Under the pieces are notes generated by a model. It saw nothing but the letters and a program-made list of their open reading frames with translations, was not told the DNA's origin and made no database searches. From an uncultured bacterium (lineage in GTDB: Bacteria > Acidobacteriota > Aminicenantia > Aminicenantales > Saccharicenantaceae), in contig CALEUG010000002.1 in assembly GCA_937920515.1 (NCBI GenBank), positions 1-49,578 on the forward strand: a stretch of DNA of 49,578 nt. Reading direction: 5' to 3'. Both the position numbers and the translations under genes were made by a program. Of the stretch, positions 44,004 through 49,578 are shown piece after piece; position 1 is the stretch's first letter, and every line of letters begins with the position of its first letter.

Positions 44004-44457
44004 TTGCCTCACTTAAAATCTACTTGAAAATGATTCGTTGCCTCACGAGAAAATCTACGCCAAAAGGAGTTGTCTTCTGGCCGGACTGAGGAATAGATAT
44101 CAGGATGAGATTAGCCAGGGGGCAAGGCTATGGGGTTAGATGCTCGAGTTAAGAGAGCGATCTTATATGGGCTGGCTCAGAGGTATCTGAGGAGTCAGTG
44201 CAGTGAAAAAACGATGTGATAGCGCCAGGGCTCCCTTTTAAAAACTATTGGAATTGCCAGCCATCCCCTTAAAGCAGAAGGATTGGCCGGGGAGGACCTG
44301 ACTGGAACTCAACGTGGGGAAGTTAAAGGCAGAGATATACAGGCTCAAGGGAAGGCTGTGGCGGCTGCCAGAAGCTAAGAAAAACCGCCCAAATTTTCGT
44401 ATGGATTCTTACATGAGGCAATGATTATGCTTTCATATAGATTTTCTCGTGAGGCGA
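44004..44457. mobile_element. Internally deleted transposon remnant with paired end repeats
   Basis: Left end: TTGCCTCACTTAAAATCTAC (44004-44023) and TTGCCTCACGAGAAAATCTA (44038-44057), direct copies. Right end, on the minus strand: TCGCCTCACGAGAAAATCTA (44438-44457) and TTGCCTCATGTAAGAATCCA (44402-44421). The inner left and outer right copies agree at 19 of 20 bases. Two repeats per end with about 35-base spacing are the style of IS21-like and related integrase-core elements. Between them lie two short transposase-like frames. Confidence 0.65.
44130..44424 (+). pseudogene. Broken transposase: start and end fragments
   Basis: An ATG at 44130 opens GLDARVKRAILYGLAQRYLR, then SQCSEKTM and stop; this looks like the N-terminal helix-turn-helix of an integrase-core transposase. 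A second frame from 44308 encodes LNVGKLKAEIYRLKGRLWRL, then PEAKKNRPNFRMDSYMRQ and stop at 44424, a typical C-terminal tail with a short helix; its last codons run into the inner right repeat. About 90 bases of unrelated sequence stand where the catalytic core should be. The gene is therefore not functional. Confidence 0.5.
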
Positions 44458-44649
44458 CAGGATTGTCAGGAGTCCCGGGAAACTGCTAATTTCTTTTTTA
44501 TCAATTAATTAAATTGCATCTGTCAAAATGATTTTTTCGTAAAAAATCAGCTAAATCCCGTATTTTTACAGGGTTTGATTTCACATAATTCCTTCGGTAT
44601 CCCAGAAGAATTTGTTGATACCCGCTGAGCCGATAATGTGTCTTTTCGC
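44458..44649. other. AT-rich spacer before the isomerase stop
   Basis: No gene is seen. A weak hairpin AAATCCCGT with ACAGGGTTT at 44551-44574 is not followed by a T run. Confidence 0.4.
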
Positions 44650-46221
44650 TCAGACCCGGACAAATTTCAAACCCATTATGGCGGCCAGTTTCTGGATCTT
44701 GGAGGCAATATGGCCGACTCCAACCGCGCAGTGATGAGCCGGGCCTTCCTTGCTCCAGGCTTCTATGAACCCTTTTACCCCGAGCGGGAATTTATAGCGG
44801 CTGTTGGTATTGCCTATCTCAAGAATAGGGCCGGGAACCGATTCTCCTTCAGCCACCAGCAGCTTGAGTTCCCCGTCCCTGGTTTGCACCACGGATAGCA
44901 GTGTCACCGGTCCGTTTTTTACTTTCATTTCGATGCTCAGACCCCGACCGGGTTTGCCGTGGAAAACGCCGAGCGGCTTGAGCAGTGGCTGGCCTTCGGC
45001 TATACCCACATGTCCAGGCCCGTCGTGACCCATCAGCACCACGTCCTGGTTGAAGTCCATGGCATAGAACTCGGTAAAGGAACCGCCGGCGCCGAAAGCA
45101 TCCATTATTTTCATGGCCACGGCATTCTTGACCTCGCACTCCCCGGCCATCGGCACGTGGCGGGCAGTCAGCAGGGAATTTCCGGCAATCATCGAGGTCA
45201 CGATATCTTCTTCTTCGCTTCCCGGAGTGCCTTCGTAATAGTAGGCCACGCAGCCCAGCTTTTTTTCAGCTACCAGCCGGTCGAGGGCGCAGGCCGTTCG
45301 GGCCGCTCTTTCAATTTCGGCCGGGGAACATTCTGGCAGGATCTGGAAGACGCTTTTCATTTCCCGGATTTTGGCTTCAATTTCTTTCCTGGTTACTCTT
45401 TGACGGATGGCTTTCAGTTCAGCCATTTCCAGAAACTCTATGTGAAGACCGAGCCCGGCCGCCAGCCCGGTCGGGTCAGAATAGACATCGAGCATACCGT
45501 TGTAATAATGCCCGAGAATGCCGAGGGTGGTCTGGCTGAGAATTCTGGCCACCCGGGCGGCTTCCACCCATTCGCTTATTTCTTTCCAGGCCTGGGAATC
45601 ATCAAGGGTTCCGGTTACCAGATGAAAGTCAATTCCGGCACGGTTAAAAACACTGGCTATTTCCGGAACCGCGCAGGCCTGGCAAAAGGCCAGCCATTCG
45701 CCGGTCATCCGGCCCCGGTCGCCGAGGGAGTTAAACCATTTATAATCAATGGCGGCAGCCGGTTGAAGGTTGAGGACAATAACCGGAACTTTAACTTCCT
45801 GAACCACGGGCAGAACGGTTGAGGACAGGGCATAGGTGGAAACATAGAGAAAGATTATTCTTGCGTCCCGGGCCTTAAACAGCCTGGCCGCATCCCGGGC
45901 CTTCTCGACCGAGTCCACCAGGCCGGCCGAGATAACCTCCACCTCCCGGTTTGAAGAGAGCCTGGTTTCAATCGTTTTAAGATAGCCTTCGAGCCTCGAC
46001 CGCAGGCCCTCAAACTGACCCCAGTAGGTGTTGAGCCCGATGCCAAACAAACCTATTTTCACCGGCGCAGGATTAACTTCGGCCTGAGAGACCTGAATAG
46101 CTGGCGGGACGGCGTGGCTGGTCAGGGCCAGGCCCGGTAACATAACAATCAGTGTGGCTGTTAACAGTATTGATAATGATGATGATAAGAACCAGTTACG
46201 GATTCTTGTTCTGAGCTTCAT
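44650..46221 (-). CDS. Exported L-fucose/L-arabinose isomerase-family protein
   Basis: This 523-residue protein has a sugar isomerase fold of the fucose/arabinose isomerase group. The N-terminal part shows KIGLFGIGLNTYWGQFEGL. The C-terminal part has VLMGHDGPGHVGIAEGQPLL and ILEIGNTNSRYKFP, then HHCAVGVGHIASKIQKLA. Such enzymes interconvert aldose and ketose sugars in the cytoplasm. Here a Sec signal precedes them: RTRIRNW, a 20-residue hydrophobic stretch (about 16-38) and SHA-VPP. AAAGGAGG stands seven bases before the ATG. Export of an isomerase is unusual. It diverges from the GH106-type gene. Confidence 0.85.
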   Translation of the reverse strand: MKLRTRIRNWFLSSSLSILLTATLIVMLPGLALTSHAVPPAIQVSQAEVNPAPVKIGLFGIGLNTYWGQFEGLRSRLEGYLKTIETRLSSNREVEVISAGLVDSVEKARDAARLFKARDARIIFLYVSTYALSSTVLPVVQEVKVPVIVLNLQPAAAIDYKWFNSLGDRGRMTGEWLAFCQACAVPEIASVFNRAGIDFHLVTGTLDDSQAWKEISEWVEAARVARILSQTTLGILGHYYNGMLDVYSDPTGLAAGLGLHIEFLEMAELKAIRQRVTRKEIEAKIREMKSVFQILPECSPAEIERAARTACALDRLVAEKKLGCVAYYYEGTPGSEEEDIVTSMIAGNSLLTARHVPMAGECEVKNAVAMKIMDAFGAGGSFTEFYAMDFNQDVVLMGHDGPGHVGIAEGQPLLKPLGVFHGKPGRGLSIEMKVKNGPVTLLSVVQTRDGELKLLVAEGESVPGPILEIGNTNSRYKFPLGVKGFIEAWSKEGPAHHCAVGVGHIASKIQKLAAIMGLKFVRV

Positions 46222-46318
46222 TCTTGCCTCCTTTACCGCCAGTTTGTGCGCCCGGCTTTTCTTCTTCCCGTGAATTCAACCGATGAATGTTTTCGGGTCG
46301 AGGAGTCATCGCCGTTTA

Positions 46319-46600
46319 TCAAGGCAACATTCCGAAGCAGTTTGGATAAAGCCGGCCAGGATGTTCCAGCCGTAAGTTGCAGGTCGGGATTCCCTGTTGA
46401 GCAGGACCTTTCCAGCTGAAGAGCAGAACGGTATCATCAGGAAACCTTACCTCAAGCCGGTCCTCGGATTTTACAGCCGGATTATAAGTTTTGACATTGG
46501 CCGCTGTCAAACCGCCGGGATATTGAGTTTCCCGCCAAGGACTTTCTTGACACAGGTTCTTCAGGGGTTTTATTCTGGTCAGGTCAGATTCTTAAACGGA
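46319..46600 (-). pseudogene. Start-less open frame between the sugar genes
   Basis: On the minus strand an open frame of about 94 codons without ATG encodes LTRIKPLKNLCQESPWRETQ, then YPGGLTAANVKTYNPAV, KSEDRLEVRFPDDTVLLFSW and ends GRLYPNCFGMLP before a stop. The residue make-up looks protein-like. A TTG near 46510 could serve as start. It may be the remnant of a neighbouring carbohydrate gene, but I recognise no family. It sits within a region that must also hold divergent promoters. Confidence 0.25.
46547..46576 (+). promoter_or_regulatory. Promoter of the GH106-type gene
   Basis: TTGACA (46547-46552) and TATTCT (46571-46576) are spaced by 18 bases. Transcription should begin near 46583, leaving about 48 bases before the ATG at 46631. 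Confidence 0.6.
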
Positions 46601-46630
46601 GAATAAGATTCAAAAGTTAAGGTGAGTAAT

Positions 46631-49578
46631 ATGATAAAGAAAATGAAAAGATTGATTTTAACCATCAGCCGCATGACATCGATTGCATTAATCTGGGGCG
46701 GAGTTGCAACCATTCTTCTGCTCGGCCTGGCCTGCTCTCCTTCAGGAGAGTCTACCCTGAAAAAAGGTTTCCTGAACCCGCCTGATGATTACTGGCCCGG
46801 CGTCTACTGGTATTTTATGGATGGCAACCTGAGCAGGGAGAAAATGACTGCCGACCTGGAAGCCATGAAAGAAGCCGGTATCAGGTGGGCCCTTTTCCTT
46901 GAAGTCAATGTGGGTGTGCCCAGGGGAAAGGTTGATTTCCTGAGTGAGGAGTGGCAGGAGCTTTTCACCCATGCGGTTAGAGAAGCGGAAAGACTGGGAA
47001 TAAGGCTCATCCTGGGTTCCGGTCCGGGCTGGGCTGGAAGCGGCGGTCCATGGGTTAAACCGGAACAGTCTATGCAGCACCTGGTGGCCTCGGAAACCAG
47101 GGTTAAAGGTCCCGGAAGGATGACCGTTAAACTCCCGCTTCCAGAGCCCAAAAAGCCATTCTTTGGCGAAGAAAGTCTCACTCCAGAACTCAAGAAACTG
47201 CGCGATGAATGGTACCGGGATGTGGCCGTTCTGGCCTTTCCGACGCCAGAAGAAGATTCCAGAATTTCGCTGATTGAGGAAAAAGCGCTTTATTACCGGG
47301 CTCCCTTCACTTCGCAGCCGGGAGTCTGGCCCTATCTTCCGCCACCGGCTGATAATGGGGGAGATAAGGAGGCCACCGGCGGGGCAAAAAGGCTGGCCAG
47401 GGCAGTCATATCACCAGAGCGCATCGTAGACCTGACTGACCGCCTTGAGCCAGACGGAAGCCTCGTCTGGGAAGTGCCGCCGGGCCACTGGACGCTGATG
47501 AGGTTTGTGGCCAGGAATAACGGGGCGGTCACCCGTCCTGCTCCAGTTCCGGGTCTGGGCTTTGAGTGCGATAAGTTCAGCCGGGAAGCCTTCAAGGCTC
47601 ACTTCGAAGCTTATGCCGGCAGGCTCATCGACCGGGCCCGACCGCAGAAATCGCCGACCGGCGGCGGCTGGGTCATGATTCATATCGACAGCTGGGAGAT
47701 GGGTGCCCAGAACTGGACCCCGGGATTCAGAGAAGAATTCCGGCATCGCCGGGGCTATGACCCTCTGCCCTTTTACCCGGTTTATGCCGGCCGGATTGTG
47801 AGAAGCCTGGAAGAAAGCGAGCGCTTTCTCTGGGACCTCAGGAGAACCTCGAGCGAACTGATCGTGGAAAATCATGCTGAATTTTTCAAAGAGCTCGGTC
47901 GCAAATACGGTTTTACCCTGTCCATTGAGCCCTACGATATGAACCCGGCCTCGGATTTTGACCTGGGGGCGGTGGCTGATGTGCCCATGGGCGAGTTCTG
48001 GAGCGATGGCTTCGGTTTTAATTCGGCCTTCAGCGTGATTGAAGCGACTTCAACAGGGCATGTCCTGGGACGGCCGGTAATAGCGGCCGAATCGTTTACG
48101 GCCATGCCGCAGGAAGCCTGGAAAAAATATCCGGGAAACATGAAAGACCAGACCGACTGGGCTTTCTGCCAGGGACTGAACCGGCTGATTTTTCATACCT
48201 TTGTCCATAATCCGCTTGACGAGCGGCTGAAACCGGGCATGACAATGGGGCCATTCGGGGTGCACTGGGACCGGAGCCAGACCTGGTGGTCGATGGTCAG
48301 GCCCTACCACGAATACATCGCCAGGTGCCAGTTTGTGCTGAGCCAGGGGAAGCCGGTGGCGGATATTCTCTACCTTACGCCTGAAGGGGCGCCTCAGGTT
48401 TTCAGACCGGCGGCCGGTGCTACTGATGGCACTGAGTTTCTCCCTGATAAGCGCGGGTATGCTTTTGATGGCTGCTCCCCGGCGGCCCTGATGAAGCTGG
48501 CCGTGGTTAAAGACGGGAAAATTGTTTTTCCGGGTGGTGCTTCATACCGGGTCCTGGTTCTTCCGGCCCTGGAAACCATGACACCCGAACTCCTGGCCAG
48601 AATTGAAGAGCTCGTAAGAGAAGGAGCAATGGTGGTCGGCAGCCCACCCCGAAGGTCGCCATCGCTCGAAAATTATCCTGATTGCGACCGACGGGTTAAG
48701 GAAGTGGCGGGAAAGGTCTGGGGAAGCCTTGATTGGCCCGGTGAAACCGTAACGCGTGCTTATGGAAAAGGAAAAATATTCTGGGGCGGCAGCCTGAGTC
48801 CGGCACCGGTAAAAAGTGATTCCAACCCGCTTGAAGCTCGCCTTTATCCTGATTATGAAGACACGGTGGCGGTGCTCGGAGAGATGGGTGTCGAGCCCGA
48901 TTTTGCCTGCGCTACCGGGAAGATTCGCTACACCCATCGTTCGCTTCCTGAGGAAGGGCGCGAAATCTATTTTATTTCCAACAGAACGGACGAACTGGTT
49001 GAAGACACCTGCCTGTTTCGAGACGGCTCTTTGCGGGCCGAACGATGGGACCCGGTTACCGGAGAAATCCGGGCGATGGGCGGGGTTGGTCAGGTCCCGG
49101 CAGGCTTTGAACTTAAAGTCAGGCTTGAACCGCACCAGAGTTTCTTCATAATTTTTGAGAAGGGCCAGAGGCCGTTCAGGGCCCCTGAAGAATCTGAAAA
49201 TTTCCCCCGGCCGGAAACCCTGATGGAAATTACCGGACCGTGGAAAGTGAGGTTTGACCCCGAATGGGGCGGACCGGGTGAGGTCACGTTTGAAAAATTA
49301 ATTGACTGGTCCAGGCATCCGGCTGAGGGAATAAGGTATTTTTCAGGCACCGCTTTATACAGCCTGAATTTTGACCTGCCGGATGGTTTAAAAATTTCCC
49401 GGAAGGACCGTCTTTACCTTGATCCTGGTGAGGTGCACTGTCTGGCCCGCATAAAGTTAAACGGAAAGGAACAGGGCATCGTCTGGACTCCACCTTTCCG
49501 GGTGGCTATCAGAAAAGGTCTTAAAGAAAAGGGAAACCGCCTGGAAATTGAAGTGGCCAACCTCTGGGTCAACCGGCT
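46631..49578 (+). CDS. GH106-type alpha-L-rhamnosidase-like lipoprotein (3' end outside the window)
   Basis: The frame runs without a stop to the end of the window: at least 982 residues. The signal ends in LLLGLA-C (Cys35), a lipobox, so the enzyme is anchored in the envelope. The catalytic part opens PPDDYWPGVYWYFMDGNLSR, then EKMTADLEAMKEAGI, which is the GH106 opening. Further hallmarks are MIHIDSWEMGAQNWTPGF, VIAAESFTAMP and a C-terminal galactose-binding-like region (IEVANLWVNR at the very end). GH106 enzymes remove terminal L-rhamnose from plant glycans such as rhamnogalacturonan. AAGGTGAG precedes the ATG. The frame was read through by hand without a shift. Confidence 0.9.
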   Translation, partial: MIKKMKRLILTISRMTSIALIWGGVATILLLGLACSPSGESTLKKGFLNPPDDYWPGVYWYFMDGNLSREKMTADLEAMKEAGIRWALFLEVNVGVPRGKVDFLSEEWQELFTHAVREAERLGIRLILGSGPGWAGSGGPWVKPEQSMQHLVASETRVKGPGRMTVKLPLPEPKKPFFGEESLTPELKKLRDEWYRDVAVLAFPTPEEDSRISLIEEKALYYRAPFTSQPGVWPYLPPPADNGGDKEATGGAKRLARAVISPERIVDLTDRLEPDGSLVWEVPPGHWTLMRFVARNNGAVTRPAPVPGLGFECDKFSREAFKAHFEAYAGRLIDRARPQKSPTGGGWVMIHIDSWEMGAQNWTPGFREEFRHRRGYDPLPFYPVYAGRIVRSLEESERFLWDLRRTSSELIVENHAEFFKELGRKYGFTLSIEPYDMNPASDFDLGAVADVPMGEFWSDGFGFNSAFSVIEATSTGHVLGRPVIAAESFTAMPQEAWKKYPGNMKDQTDWAFCQGLNRLIFHTFVHNPLDERLKPGMTMGPFGVHWDRSQTWWSMVRPYHEYIARCQFVLSQGKPVADILYLTPEGAPQVFRPAAGATDGTEFLPDKRGYAFDGCSPAALMKLAVVKDGKIVFPGGASYRVLVLPALETMTPELLARIEELVREGAMVVGSPPRRSPSLENYPDCDRRVKEVAGKVWGSLDWPGETVTRAYGKGKIFWGGSLSPAPVKSDSNPLEARLYPDYEDTVAVLGEMGVEPDFACATGKIRYTHRSLPEEGREIYFISNRTDELVEDTCLFRDGSLRAERWDPVTGEIRAMGGVGQVPAGFELKVRLEPHQSFFIIFEKGQRPFRAPEESENFPRPETLMEITGPWKVRFDPEWGGPGEVTFEKLIDWSRHPAEGIRYFSGTALYSLNFDLPDGLKISRKDRLYLDPGEVHCLARIKLNGKEQGIVWTPPFRVAIRKGLKEKGNRLEIEVANLWVNR

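Larger units (their letters stand above)
46222..46630. other. Divergent intergenic region of the sugar locus
   Basis: It separates the isomerase-like and GH106-type genes. It holds the promoter at 46547-46576 and the start-less frame described separately. No operator was recognised. Confidence 0.5.

Noticed and set aside
1-49578. CRISPR array
   Set aside because: No set of equally spaced direct repeats was found; the tandem motifs at 44.0 kb are only two copies per end.

Overview
The window looks like a chromosomal stretch of an anaerobic, carbohydrate-using Gram-negative-type bacterium. GC content is moderate to high, and genes are short-spaced, frequently overlapping and preceded by AGGAGG-type ribosome binding sites. 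The combination of GH106-type rhamnosidase lipoprotein, secreted sugar isomerase-like protein, pyruvate phosphate dikinase and several secreted orphan proteins suggests the candidate phylum Aminicenantes (OP8, Saccharicenans-like). That assignment is inference from gene style, not from a marker-gene comparison.

Region 1 (1-6.1 kb) carries a secreted orphan protein behind a textbook sigma-54 promoter, an mltG-ruvX-ddl operon (cell wall and Holliday junction maintenance), an exported protein of unknown role, tRNA-Gly(GCC) and tRNA-Cys(GCA), and a small YIP1-family membrane protein. Region 2 (6.1-11.2 kb) holds the pyrimidine genes pyrK-pyrD-pyrF on the minus strand. On the plus strand it has a class I aminotransferase followed by a rhodanese/DoxX-MauE pair. 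Region 3 (11.2-18.3 kb) has ppdK with its own promoter and terminator, an HDAC-like deacetylase, cutA with an M20 peptidase, and a glycosyltransferase.

Region 4 (18.3-26.3 kb) is one long, tightly packed minus-strand operon. It begins with a MacA-like adaptor and a MacB/LolD-like ATPase and continues with a YIP1 membrane protein and a DUF4388-like protein. A 28-residue membrane micro-protein follows, then miaA, hflX, a TPR/SLH-like lipoprotein and pgsA. No FtsX/MacB-type permease is present, and YIP1 occupies that slot. Region 5 (26.4-37 kb) contains an inositol monophosphatase, an exported PA-IL-like protein, accB-accC, ffh, a DUF1624 membrane acyltransferase, a class C beta-lactamase-like hydrolase, a class V aminotransferase and a MaoC-type hydratase.

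Region 6 (37.5-42.7 kb) has the very large hrpA helicase and a TspO-like membrane protein. Region 7 (43.0-44.5 kb) is an AT-rich graveyard. It holds the start of a PLD-type helicase cut off by a dispersed CACAGAGG-type repeat, short fragments resembling a DNA methyltransferase, and an internally deleted transposon with paired subterminal repeats. Region 8 (44.6 kb to the end) is a divergent sugar locus: an exported L-fucose/L-arabinose isomerase-like protein facing a GH106-type lipoprotein that runs off the window.

The most unusual signals are the duplicated perfect palindrome ATATATGAA-N6-TTCATATAT at 5.2 and 34.6 kb, the permease-less adaptor/ATPase/YIP1 operon, the translationally coupled micro-protein, the exported sugar isomerase, the sigma-54 promoter, and the layered remnants at 43-44.5 kb. 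No CRISPR array, rRNA gene or intact mobile element was seen.
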